A DNA stretch of 64,000 nucleotides, from positions 14,553,241-14,617,240 of the forward strand of contig CM049318.1 in assembly GCA_026874595.1 (NCBI GenBank), in the 5' to 3' direction. Made by a program: the position numbers and the translations under genes. Numbering within the stretch: the first letter of the stretch is position 1; each line of letters begins with the position of its first letter. The notes under the pieces are model-generated. The model was given only the letters and a program-made list of their open reading frames with translations. It did not search any database and was not told the DNA's origin. Below are positions 1-11,178 of the stretch, piece after piece. The DNA is from Sipunculus nudus. Lineage: Eukaryota; Annelida; Sipuncula; Golfingiida; Sipunculidae.

Positions 1-59
1 GATAGAACATGTCATGATCAATATGTATGCCAAATATCATAAGCATCAGTGTTGTAGTT

Positions 60-2620
60 ATTGAGATACTGGAGTTTTTGTATGAAATTTTTCACTATTC
101 TGGGGGGTACTTTGGGGCCCCATAGCTGTAACAGAGACCTAAAAGACTTTCCATAGGTCTCTCAGAAGGTCAAGAATAAAGATTCTAGGTCCAGTCTTTA
201 CAATTTGTGCCCTGTTAACAGATGTCCAAATTTTTCAAGGTCTCAAAAATAGAAAAAAAAATAATTAAAAATTTGAAAAATACAGGAGGGGCCACCAGTC
301 TGCAGAAACTGAAGAAACATCTCATGATCAATATGTATGCCAAAAATCATGACCATCAGTGATGTAGTTAATAAGATATTGAAGTTTTTGTATGAAATTT
401 TTGACTATTCTGGGGTATACTTTGGGGCCCCATAGCTCGAAGGATATGGATAATAAGACCTTATTTCAGGTTTTCATGCAGACTTTTAATAGGCCTCTCA
501 GAATGTCAAGACTGAAGACTCTAGGTCCAGTCTTAATGATTTATGCCCTGTTAACAGATAACTACATCCTTAAAGGTCTCAAAAATAGAGGAAAATTCGT
601 AAAAAATCGAAAAAAATAGAGGTGGCTAACCAAGGCTGCAGAAACTGATGAAACACTCCATGATCAATATCCATGCAAACAATTATGGTGATCTCTGCAT
701 TAGTTGTTCAGATACTTCAGCTTTTGTATCAAATTTTCCATTATTCTGAGCTGTACTTTGGAGTGCCATAGCTCAAAGCATATGGGTAACAGAGACCTAA
801 TTTTTGTTTTCCATGGAGACTTTCCATAGGTCTCTCAGAATGTCAAGAATAAAGATTCTAGGTCCAGTCTTTACAATTTGAACCCTGTTGACAGATAACT
901 ATATCCTTTAAGGTCTCAAAAATAAAGAAAAAAATTGTAAAAATTTGAAAAATACAGGTGGCCCCACCAGTCTGCAGAAACTGAAGAAACATCTCATGAT
1001 CAATATGTATGCCAAAAATCATGACCATCAGTGATGTAGTTAATAAGATATTGAAGTTTTTGTATGAAATTTTTCACTATTCTGGGGTATACTTTGGGGC
1101 CCCATAGCTCGAAGGATATGGATAATAAGACCTTATTTCAGGTTTTCATGCAGACTTTTAATAGGCCTCTCAGAATGTCAAGACTGAAGACTCTAGGTCC
1201 AGTCTTAATGATTTATGCCCTGTTAACAGATAACTACATCCTTAAAGGTCTCAAAAATAGAGGAAAATTCGTAAAAAATCGAAAAAAATAGAGGTGGCTA
1301 ACCAAGGCTGCAGAAACTGATGAAACACTCCATGATCAATATCCATGCAAACAATTATGGTGATCTCTGCATTAGTTGTTCAGATACTTCAGCTTTTGTA
1401 TCAAATTTTCCATTATTCTGAGCTGTACTTTGGAGTGCCATAGCTCAAAGCATATGGGTAACAGAGACCTAATTTTTGTTTTCCATGGAGACTTTCCATA
1501 GGTCTCTCAGAATGTCAAGAATAAAGATTCTAGGTCCAGTCTTTACAATTTGAACCCTGTTGACAGATAACTATATCCTTTAAGGTCTCAAAAATAAAGA
1601 AAAAAATTGTAAAAATTTGAAAAATACAGGTGGCCCCACCAGTCTGCAGAAACTGAAGAAACATCTCATGATCAATATGTATGCCAAAAATCATGACCAT
1701 CAGTGATGTAGTTAATAAGATATTGAAGTTTTTGTATGAAATTTTTCACTATTCTGGGGTATACTTTGGGGCCCCATAGCTCGAAGGATATGGATAATAA
1801 GACCTTATTTCAGGTTTTCATGCAGACTTTTAATAGGCCTCTCAGAATGTCAAGACTGAAGACTCTAGGTCCAGTCTTAATGATGTGTGCCCTGTTAACA
1901 GATAACTACATCCTTAAAGGTCTCAAAAATAGAGGAAAATTCGTAAAAAATCGAAAAAAATAGAGGTGGCTAACCAAGGCTGCAGAAACTGATGAAACAC
2001 TCCATGATCAATATCCATGCAAACAATTATGGTGATCTCTGCATTAGTTGTTCAGATACTTCAGCTTTTGTATCAAATTTTCCATTATTCTGAGCTGTAC
2101 TTTGGAGTGCCATAGCTCAAAGCATATGGGTAACAGAGACCTAATTTTTGTTTTCCATGGAGACTTTCCATAGGTCTCTCAGAATGTCAAGAATAAAGAT
2201 TCTAGGTCCAGTCTTTACAATTTGAACCCTGTTGACAGATAACTATATCCTTTAAGGTCTCAAAAATAAAGAAAAAAATTGTAAAAATTTGAAAAATACA
2301 GGTGGCCCCACCAGTCTGCAGAAACTGAAGAAACATCTCATGATCAATATGTATGCCAAAAATCATGACCATCAGTGATGTAGTTAATCAGATATTGAAG
2401 TTTTTTTATGAAATTTTTCACTATTCTGGGGGATAATTTGGGGCCCCATAGCTCAAAGGATATGGGTAACAGAGACCTAATTTCTGGTTTCAATGAAGAC
2501 TTTTCATAGGTCTCTCAGAATGTCAAGACTGAAGATTCTAGGTCCTGTCTTTACAATTTGTGCCCTGTTAACATATGTTCACATTTTTAAAGGTCTCAAA
2601 AATAGAGAAAACAATTCGTA
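60..2620 (+). repeat. 672-bp higher-order tandem repeat (2 x ~336 bp)
   Basis: The sequence repeats every 672 bp almost without change (for example 392, 1064 and 1736 begin the same 228-bp segment, differing by a few bases). Each 672-bp block contains two diverged subunits of about 336 bp: one has TTAATGATTTATGCCCTGTT after the CTAGGTCCAGT landmark and the other has TTTACAATTTGAACCCTGTT. This is a dimeric higher-order array inside the core of HINE-like copy 1. The open reading frames of 75 codons in each block are by-products of the repeat, not genes. Confidence 0.85.
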
Positions 2621-3070
2621 AACTAGATGTGTCAGAATGACACGAATGCGTTGCTTGGAGCAAATTAGAAATATTTGTTAAATTTTGTGAATTTTTTTAA
2701 GTTCAGGAGGTGTCATATGGTCAAAAGTAGGTCAACAAGGGCAAAATGCAAACTTGATCTGTAATGGGTCATTATCAAGCAACACACCAAAAATCAGGCC
2801 AGTATCTGCAGGCATTGTGAAAAAAAAGTCCATACATGTGAATTTTCCATAAAAATTTCTGTCTTTAATGAAATTTTCTATGTTTAGGAGCTGTAAAACA
2901 ATCAAAAGTAGGTCAACTGGGACGAAATGCATACTCGATCTGTAACTGTCATTATCTGCCCAAACATAAAACAAGTCAGCTACAAGACTGAGCTTGTGTA
3001 CCTGGTAGTAGCAAAACAAGAAAAACAACAAATGATTTTATTATTTTTGCTGTTGTTTTGAATAAATATT
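2621..3070 (+). mobile_element. 5' fragment of a second HINE-like subfamily (family B)
   Basis: Breaks the 336-bp array; array sequence resumes near 3070. It begins AACTAGATGTGTCAGAATGA, where GTGTCA and TGACAC form a short hairpin, followed by CACGAATGCG. This parallels the AACTAGGGACC...GGTCACGACGCTC start of the main family. Inside are two copies, about 177 bp apart, of a segment containing TCAAAAGTAGGTCAAC and GATCTGTAA (from about 2707 and 2884). No terminal hairpin is present, so this is a truncated insertion. Boundaries are approximate on the right. Confidence 0.5.
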
Positions 3071-4194
3071 ATGACCATATAATATGTTTCTTAAAAGGTC
3101 TAAAAAAATAAAGTGAAAAATGTAAAAATAACAAAAAAAATACAAGTGGTGCCACTAGTCTGCAGAAACTTATGAAACACTCCATGATCAATATCGGTGC
3201 AAAGAACCATGGGGGAAAATGCATGAGTTCTTTGGATACTTGAGCTTTTGTACTAAATTTTCCATTATTCCGGGGGGTACTTCGGAGCCCCATAGCTCAG
3301 AGGTTATGGGTAACAGAGACCTAATTTCAAGTGTTTAAGGAGACTTTTCATGGGCCTCTCAGCATGTCGAGAGAGAAGATTCTAGGTCCAGTTGTTACGA
3401 TTTGTGCCATGTTAACAGATGACCACATCTTATGAGGTCTCAAAAATAGAGAAAAAAATTCGTAAAAATAAAAAAAAATACAGGTGGCGCCACCAGACTG
3501 CAGAAACTGATGAAACATTCCATGATCAATATCCATGCAAAGAATCATGGTGATCAATGCAATAGTTGTTCAGATACTGGAGCTTTTGAATCAAATTTTC
3601 CATTATTCTGGGGGGTATTTCGGAGCCCCATAGCTCAGAGGTTATGGGTAACAGAGACTTAATTTCAGGTTTCCAAAGAGACTTTTCATGGGCCTCCCGG
3701 AATTTCAAGAGAGAAGATTCTAGGTCCGGTCATTACAATTTGTGCCCTGTTAACAGATGACCACATCTCAAGAGGTCTCAAAAATAAAGAAAAAAACTCG
3801 TAAAAATCGAAAAAATATAGGTGGCGCCACCAGACTGCAGAAACTGATGAAACATTCCATGATCAATATCCATGCACAGAATCATGGATATCAATGCAAT
3901 AGTTGTTCAGATACTTGAGCTTTTGTATTAAATTTTCCATTTTTCTGGGGGGGGGGGGGGTACTTCGGAGCCCCATAGCTCAGAGGTTATGGGTAACAGA
4001 GACCTAATTTCAGGTTTTCAAGGAGATTTTTCATGGTACTCCCTGGATGTCAAGTTAGAAGATACCAGGTCCAGTGGTTACGATTTGTGCCTCGTTAACA
4101 GACAGACAGACGGACAGACAGAAGGACAGACAGACAGACAGACAAAGAGTGATCGCTATAGCTCAGATGACTTTCAGTCAGCTGAGCTAAAAAT

Positions 4195-5096
4195 CTAGCA
4201 AGGAAACGTGAGTGTAATGTGGCCAACTGTTAAAGCAGTTTAATATATGAACTATCTTTGACAAAAACAGCTTGGCACTTTCACAATTTCACACTGAAAC
4301 TGACAAATAAATAAGAGATAGTTTTATGCCCTGCTAAGTAAGGTTCTGGTATGTACTCCCATACATACTGCAGTGCTGGTGGTTATATGAGATGGATGGT
4401 TACATTTTCACCCATGTTGGTAAACAATTCTGTTTGTCTGACTTTTTTGTTCTTTGTAAGATATCCCTAAACATTATGGATAAATTTCACTTAAGTGTCT
4501 TCAGAAAATCACATGAGGAAAAGCTGGTTCTATTTCAATAATAGCTAGGGTTGTAAAATTACAATATCTAACAACATGATATGTATCACGATCATTCCCT
4601 TGGGATACAGGAAAATATAAGATACATACAAAAAGAATCAAGGTTATAATTCCAAGGTTTTTGCTCTTCTCTGGTTATTAATCAACTACTTACTAAGGTT
4701 CACAATGCCATAGCCTCCATGCTTTCCGAATAATGAATATTGAGACAAACCCTTCCATTGATTCGATCAAGTAGCCTTTATCTCAGATGCTGATTAGGTT
4801 AATACTGGCTGATGATGTTTTGCCTAAAACACCCTTGGCCATTCACTCTTCTTAAATTGGCCTAATCACCAATAAAGCATGTTGAATTAACACACAAAAT
4901 AGCATCTTCCCTTTAAAATAAATGGGTACCTGCCCAAATATTGCCCTGAAATCACTGGCTTACTCCTGTATGCAGGTATTAAAAACAGTGGACGGGGTCA
5001 AACACAGGCATCATCATAAACAGTGCTATTGGGCTCCATGCATTGCATTTGCAACAAAACCTGTCAGTCAGGAGATTCTTTCACTGACTTAGCCCA
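4195..5096. other. Gap between elements, nothing recognised
   Basis: AT-rich sequence between the 3' end of copy 1 and the 5' end of copy 2. No open reading frame, repeat or structured RNA was recognised. Confidence 0.5.
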
Positions 5097-5743
5097 AACA
5101 AGGGACCCATGGGTCACTGCGCTCAGCTGACTGTGATTGGACCATAAATGTTTCTCCATTGTGATACTATATCGAGTCGATAAAGCTTATGAATATTATG
5201 GACATGTTGGGCTATTATAAAGGAATGTAATAGGTGAGTAAATAATAAATGAAATAACCTGACTGATGGATTAATAGAGTAAAATATAGTGGTTTATTTT
5301 TTATTTATTTAGGAGGGGTTGAAAATTGCGATATATCTGAGCAAATATGAATGCAATGACAGCAGTAATAAGCAGTAGTAGAATGATGAATTGGCTATTT
5401 GCTGAAGGAGCTATAGTGTATGGAAGTCTGCAAGATTTCAATTTGACAGTATGTAATGATTTACTATGCTGATGAGGGGATTTATGAATTTGTTACTGTA
5501 TGACAAAATATCTCTTCAGTCTTGACAATGTACATTATTTTGATGCCCACTATGTCTACATATTACACAATATTGACATAATTTCTGGCATGTACATAGG
5601 TACTTATGGACGAATAGTTTTACAAAATATTCAAGTATGAATATATCTGATTCATCTTGTTCTTGTTTACTTAGGCTGACATTGGGATGGGGCTCAGAGA
5701 AGAGAACAGTGAGGGCAGCTATGAGGTGGATGTAGAGAGAAAA

Positions 5744-5746
<3 letters not shown>

Positions 5747-5794
<48 letters not shown>

Positions 5795-5802
5795 CAGAGA
5801 GA
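5747..5802 (+). repeat. (GA)n microsatellite
   Basis: Nearly pure GA dinucleotide run inside HINE-like copy 2. Confidence 0.95.
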
Positions 5803-6617
5803 GGGGATGGAGCATTCAACAGTAAAATCTAAAATATTATGAAAAGCAGATAAAGTCTGAGAGGTAATCTTGGCCATGGATGGTTGATATGATTGAAGAA
5901 ATTGTTGCAAATAATATTTTGAGATCTGACCATGTGTTTCCATTGGTTACCTTTTTGATAAGCTGTTGACAGTTCAACAGTTTACAGATTTGTTTAATGA
6001 GATCAAATTATTTTAATAAACCTATTTTCTATTTTATCATATGTATACAGTAGCCATAAAGTCCCCACTTAACAGGTGGAAGGATTGACAGGGGGGGGGG
6101 GGGTTATGATGGGAGTTAAAACACCTCAGTCTTTCTGTATATATTATCTTTAATTATTAAATTTTATGGAAAAGCAATAGAACTATTGTTCACAGTGCCA
6201 AAGAGCAAGGACTCTATGCGGTGGGGGAAGGGGAAGGTGGGAGTTACAGCACCCTTGCATATTCATACAGGATATTAAATTGAATTCAAGTGCTTACAGA
6301 GAAAAATGTTTATTCATAATTATTAAATATTTAAGCAGGCAGAAAGGTGGAGAAACAAAGCAAATCATTTTTATTCCCATTCTACTGAGCCAGGAAAAAT
6401 TAACAATATTAGCCTTTATTCCTTTTTACAATACATCATTTTTTCCAGGTTTAAAAATGTAACTACACATTTACAGTATAACATGTATATATATATGAAT
6501 ATTTCAGTTGATTCACATTTCTAAATTGCTTCAACATTCATAGCTAATTAATCTGGTTTATAGTACCTGTCAACAGAATGGCGTGCAGGGAGAATGGGAG
6601 GCTTAGGGGTGACAGAG

Positions 6618-6670
6618 AATGGGAGAGAGAGAAAGAGAGAGAGAAAGAGAGAGTGAGCTAGACTGTAATG

Positions 6671-6701
<31 letters not shown>

Positions 6702-6752
6702 AGAGAGCATGAGAGAGAGATATAGACTGCCAGAGAGAGAGAGAGAGAGAGG
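6618..6752 (+). repeat. Interrupted (GA)n microsatellite
   Basis: Two to three GA-rich blocks separated by short unique stretches, inside HINE-like copy 2. Confidence 0.9.
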
Positions 6753-9200
6753 CTCTCTGGTAATTACTGCCTGACCCAGCCTGACCCAGACAATCACAGA
6801 GGCCATTGCTAGGTCAGAAGTTGAACATTATGTATTACTGCCCAAGCACACATTTCACTGACTAGATGAAAACAATCAAGGCATGGTGCGTGAAAACTTG
6901 AATGACATCTACAGTTTTTGATCAATTGGTTTCAAATTTCAGATTTTAACAGATGAAATGCTTATGTATAAAAGCTGTGAAAATTAAATCCACAGAACTA
7001 ACACTAGTAACAGAAAATAAACGTCCACTGTAAGTCATGTTAATTATCATGCATGCTTTTTACAAAGGAGTAAACTGTTATTCAACAATTTCAGGTAGCC
7101 CATAGCCAAAAGTACAACTAGCACAAATGATATGAGAGTTAAACTATTCATTAAAAATTAATTGGAATTATTGGGTAAAAATATAATTTTAATTAAAAAA
7201 TATTAACAGTAACATTTGAAAAGATTTCTTTAAATAATATATTTGAAATAAATGATTAAAATAAAATTATAAAATATATTCATGAATGCGTTAATGAATA
7301 CATTTTGAAAGTATTTGCACTCAAATTCTTTCTTTTTACCTGTGTTTGTATATGTATTAATTTACGTTATTGAACTATTGAATTTTTTTAATCCTATTTT
7401 AATACAATTATTAAGTATTCACTCAAGGTCTCATATTTATTCAGTTTCAGTCGAACAAAACTGTTGAGAATCCAGAATATACAAATTTCACAAATTTAAA
7501 TAATGATTGTAACTACCTGGCTTTATGGCTTTAATTTTAAAAAGAAATATTATATTCACTTTTGAATACTTTCACATCACTGTCAAGACACTTATGACAA
7601 TTATTAACATTATAGACATCATAATGAGAACTTGTCTTTAAGACCTGATTTTTTTATCAGATTTTAAACATTTTATTTTTTTTTAATTTGTATCAGAAAA
7701 AAAGAAAATAATCTCTACTACGAAACTTATAGATGTGTTAAAAATAACCAAAGGATCAAAACAAACCAATATATTATACAAGGAGCAAACTGGAGTTGGG
7801 AATGTTTAATTTTATTAACTGAAATAAAGTTATCAGAAATATAAATTTTGATTATTTACATGTAACAGCTGAAACAGCCATGAGTCTGAATATTATTATT
7901 CAAACATATTGACATCTTTATTGAGCACTTGTCCGAGTAATTTTTTTAATTTTTGACATATTTCATTTTTTTAAATTTTGTAATAAAAAAAAACCCAACA
8001 AATTAAACACCTGGAAAAGACCTGGAAATTTAGAATATTTAATATGATCAAATGCATCCTTGTCTATCATTAACTTGCTTCACATAATCCCTTATAGTAA
8101 ACAACAATTTTATTTAATTATTCATATTTCATTTTTATGATTGAAACTAAAAAATACCCAGTGGTGACTGCATGGTGTCATATGAAATATATTTTCAGCA
8201 ATCCATGAAAGATCCATAAAACATCAGTAATTGCAAGGTCCCTGTTACTCATTAACCATAAAATTCCTTTTCCATTTATTCTTCTTAAAGTTGTTATTGT
8301 AAACCAATAATTTTTTAAAATTATTGTTTATTGTTATGTTTTTGGCCAAACAATTACAAGAGGAGGGGGGTTGAATAGCTATATCCAGCTGAGGCCACCC
8401 AAGAGCTGGCTTGCCTCTCTTCAAGCATGAAAGGTCAATATGGGGACATATAGAGGGGCTTCAGTACAGCCTGGGTGTGAAATGGTCTCATAAAAAATGT
8501 TAAAAAAGCTACAGTTTTTGGTCAATTCCTTTCAAATTTCAGAATTTAGAAGCTGAAATCCTAATGTGTGCATGATATGAAATTAAACCAACAGTACTTA
8601 CAGGGAAAAAACGTGCCATGCCCAAATTTGGGCAAAATTTTAGGTACTGATTTCATATTTATGCGAATAACTAATAAAATTTGAAAAATTCAGATATAAT
8701 TTTCGGTATACAATTGAATCTTGATTAAATGGAGTTATATCCCTGAAAAGAAGTCTCTAGCTTTAGCCATTCTTATGTTAAGTGAGTTAATATATTTCCT
8801 GATTTTTTAATGAGGTGCATTATGTTCCGGCCCATAACTTCAACAAATTACGCAATACTGACCTAATTTTTGGTATGTACATAGAAAATGTATGGAAGAA
8901 TATGCATTTTCACTATGATCAAAATCAGATCAATGGTTTTGATATTAGGCAGTCTTATAGTGTAACAATAGTTTTTAATGGAAAATGGAGGATTTTCCTT
9001 AATATCTGGAAGGAACGAAGTCCTAATGAACCAATTTTCAGTATGGTAGGAGATTTTGGGGACATCTAACTGTATGCCGAATTTCGGATTCGTAGGTCTA
9101 ACGGTTTCAAAACGTGCCAGTTTAACAGACGGACGGACAGCCGACGGACAAAGGACCACGACTATAGCTCAGATGGCTTATAGTCAGCTGAGCTAAAAAT

Positions 9201-10672
9201 GTAATGCATGTTCAGGCTGGCTGAAACATAGTATCTTCTTGCAGTGACTTAGGCCTGGGACCCAATACATAACCAGTGCTACCCATGTCATTTCCACTTA
9301 AGCCTTTAGACCTATCACAAATCTGTTGCAACAGGCTTTATAATGTAGCACAGGTAAAAAATCGGACCTCTGGTCATGCAGCCTTGGTATTGTAAACAGA
9401 AACATGTGGACTGTGTTTACTAATATGCAAAACCATAACAAGGTGTTAAACAGGTCAAAGGGAGGTACTGTAACCGTGTGCTATGATGGTTTGTCCTGAA
9501 AAGTATTTTATAAAGCAAAAGTGAACTGATAGTGTGAAAGAAAGGACATAATAATGCTCCTGATTAGGTCTCTTTAAATGCTAGAGGTCTCTAGTTAAAC
9601 CACTTTCTGCTGGATGGTCATATACTGTCAACTTATCTATACAGGGATATCTGAAGATACTGATATGATATCCGGCTTTATATTTTGATGTATCGGTGCA
9701 CTCGTGAATCAATACAGCCCCTTACAGTGTCTGAAAAAAGAAGAGGTACTTTCAAGAAAATCTGAAGTTGGGCAAACCAGAAGGCAAGACTGTATTTTTA
9801 GGTTTGGAATTGGTCTAGATAATGATGCAGATTAGAGGATGTGTGTGCTCTTTAGCAAACTTTAACATAATAAATGATACTGACCACATTCGTCATCCTT
9901 GCCTATCTCCTGACTGCCTTGCTCACCCTGAAAACTCTTTTCGGCTTCTTCAATTTGCTTGTACAATAAAAATAAAAAGAATTTTACACAAATTAAGACA
10001 TTAAAATGAAATCTTGCTTTTTAATGTTTTACTAAGTAGTCATTCCCTCAGAGAAAATGTACTTCTGGGGGTCTTTAAAAATAAATTTTATAAGCCTCTT
10101 TAAATGAATACAATATCAGTGTAACATATTTTTTGCTAAATTAAATTGCTTCTATATTCCACAAAACAATGTAGCAACAAAAGAGAGATTAGAGACAATC
10201 ATTTTTTTTAATTTTGTTACAATAAGCTTTAAAAATTAAATAGAAAGGGTGATCATACTTCTGCTGTCATTATCACAATATGCATCTAGTGTCAGCATAA
10301 AGTTAACAAGCCAATTTAATAATTTCTTGCTGACACAAAATGGCACTGATGTGCAACTGAGGTATTAATGTACATGATGATAACAAACTATGATTTTTTG
10401 TAAAGATTAAAAAAATCTTGAAGAACTACAAAAATATACTGCAATATATAAAGAAAATATTTAACATTTAATTCAAATAAGCAAGTTCGGGGCTCAAATT
10501 GGCTAAATTTTTTTAAGGCCAAGGACTTTGGGGTGAAACCATCTAGTGGGATTTTACAGGGTCGCAAGGGGCCTGTGGCTAGTTCTGAAGGGTCCATTTT
10601 AAATTTAATCAATACTTTGTTGCTTTACATTTAATAATACAGAAACCATAATGTGCTTAGTTATACATTATT
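9201..10672. other. Gap, nothing recognised
   Basis: About 1.5 kb of AT-rich sequence downstream (minus-strand sense) of the host gene at 10.7-16.9 kb. It may hold the 3' untranslated region or further exons of that gene, but no supported exon was found. Confidence 0.4.
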
Positions 10673-10895
10673 TCACAACATTATTATCTGCATGTGGTCA
10701 TATTTTACACCAGTAAGGCAGATCCGCAGGAGTTTATCAACTCTGATCTGTCTGTGAGGGGAGCCTGCTATATCTTTAGGTAATTCAGGAAAAAACTGCA
10801 CGTCTGCTTGGATGCTTGGGGCCCCAACAGCCTTGCGTCTCAAACCAATTTTGAGCATCTCTGACACGTACTCCAGTGTTCTGGAGAGCCCTGAG
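10673..10895 (-). CDS. Possible terminal coding segment of the unknown minus-strand gene
   Basis: A minus-strand frame from about 10895 to the stop at 10673-10675 encodes a segment with protein-like character, including LRRKAVGAPSIQADV, PELPKDIAGSPHRQ and VDKLLRICLTG. A consensus acceptor (CTCCTCAG) lies at its start. Two problems remain. The donor at 10928 is only about 30 bp away, too short for a normal intron. The reading phase left by the 10929-11117 exon also does not fit this acceptor. Either a base is missing near 10890, the exon is used with a different partner, or the segment is a relic. Product unknown. Confidence 0.35.
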
Positions 10896-10928
10896 GAGAT
10901 GAATAATTAATGTGAAAGGATGATCTAC

Positions 10929-11117
10929 CTGCATCATGTCATCATCAAAATCTTCCTCATCTCCAAAGTTCTCCTCATCATCAAACCCTGCTGCCACAGC
11001 TGAGGTGTCTATTGCCAAGTTGGCTGCATCATGTGATTTCCTGTTTTCTTCTTCATCCTCGAGGAAAGCATCCATCAAGCCATCAACATCAGCAGCCATG
11101 GAATCTGTGATCTCAGC
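10929..11117 (-). CDS. Exon 2 of uncharacterised acidic protein
   Basis: A 63-codon exon with an acceptor TTTACAG just upstream (11118-11119 on the plus strand) and a donor CAG|GTAGAT at 10928. It encodes AEITDSMAADVDGLMDAF followed by a very acidic stretch rich in Asp and Glu (including FGDEEDFDDDMMQ). Phase 0 matches the end of exon 1 at 16272. The neighbouring frame on the other strand is antisense shadow. No domain was recognised. A 5.15 kb intron separates this exon from exon 1. Confidence 0.6.
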
Positions 11118-11178
11118 CTGTAAACCATAAGTACATACAATGTTAATATGATACTGGCACTGAGTACAACTATGAGTA

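Larger units (their letters stand above)
1..4194 (+). mobile_element. HINE-like element, copy 1 (5' end outside window)
   Basis: Non-coding element made of tandem core units followed by the family's 3' module. The last unit runs into a GACA/GACG microsatellite (about 4099-4145) and then a hairpin at 4160-4188: arm AGCTCAGATGACT, loop TTC, arm AGTCAGCTGAGCT, with one mismatch. The end is GAGCTAAAAAT, as in other copies. Each core unit carries recognisable landmarks: CCATAGCTC, GGGTAACAGAGACCTAATTT, TCTAGGTCCAGT and CCTGTTAACAGA. The layout (tandem core, tetranucleotide tract, terminal hairpin, no coding capacity) matches Helentron-associated non-autonomous elements as known from bivalves. Assignment to that class is inference. 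A foreign segment interrupts the array at 2621-3070. Confidence 0.7.
5097..9200 (+). mobile_element. HINE-like element, copy 2 (complete ends)
   Basis: Starts AACAAGGGACCCATGGGTCA with the 12-nt perfect palindrome GACCCATGGGTC at 5104-5115, then GCTCAGCTGACT at 5121-5132. Ends with a GACG microsatellite (about 9125-9150) and a hairpin at 9166-9194, then CTAAAAAT. The distal hairpin arm contains AGTCAGCTGAGC, the perfect 12-nt inverted copy of 5121-5132. The core holds type-B motifs, such as GACCTAATTTTTGGTATG and the AATATCTNGAAGGAACGAAG stretch. It also carries GA microsatellites. Size 4.1 kb, no coding capacity. Shared 5' and 3' ends with six other copies define the family. The Helentron relation is inferred from architecture. 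Confidence 0.75.

Noticed and set aside
392-1963. Three near-identical 75-codon open frames (392, 1064, 1736)
   Set aside because: They recur exactly because of the 672-bp array and are not preserved in the more diverged units. No start context or domain; repeat by-products.
60-2620. CRISPR-like direct repeats
   Set aside because: Units are ~336 bp with no short repeat/unique spacer alternation, and the genome is eukaryotic.
4160-4188. Hairpin as a transcription terminator or tRNA-like structure
   Set aside because: It has no T-run of the bacterial type and no tRNA arms. Its recurrence at element ends and its inverted match to the 5' end explain it better.
5097-9200. Cut-and-paste DNA transposon (MITE) reading of the HINE-like family
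   Set aside because: The inverted motif is subterminal and asymmetric, the 3' side is a hairpin, and no constant target duplication was seen, including at the nested insertion.
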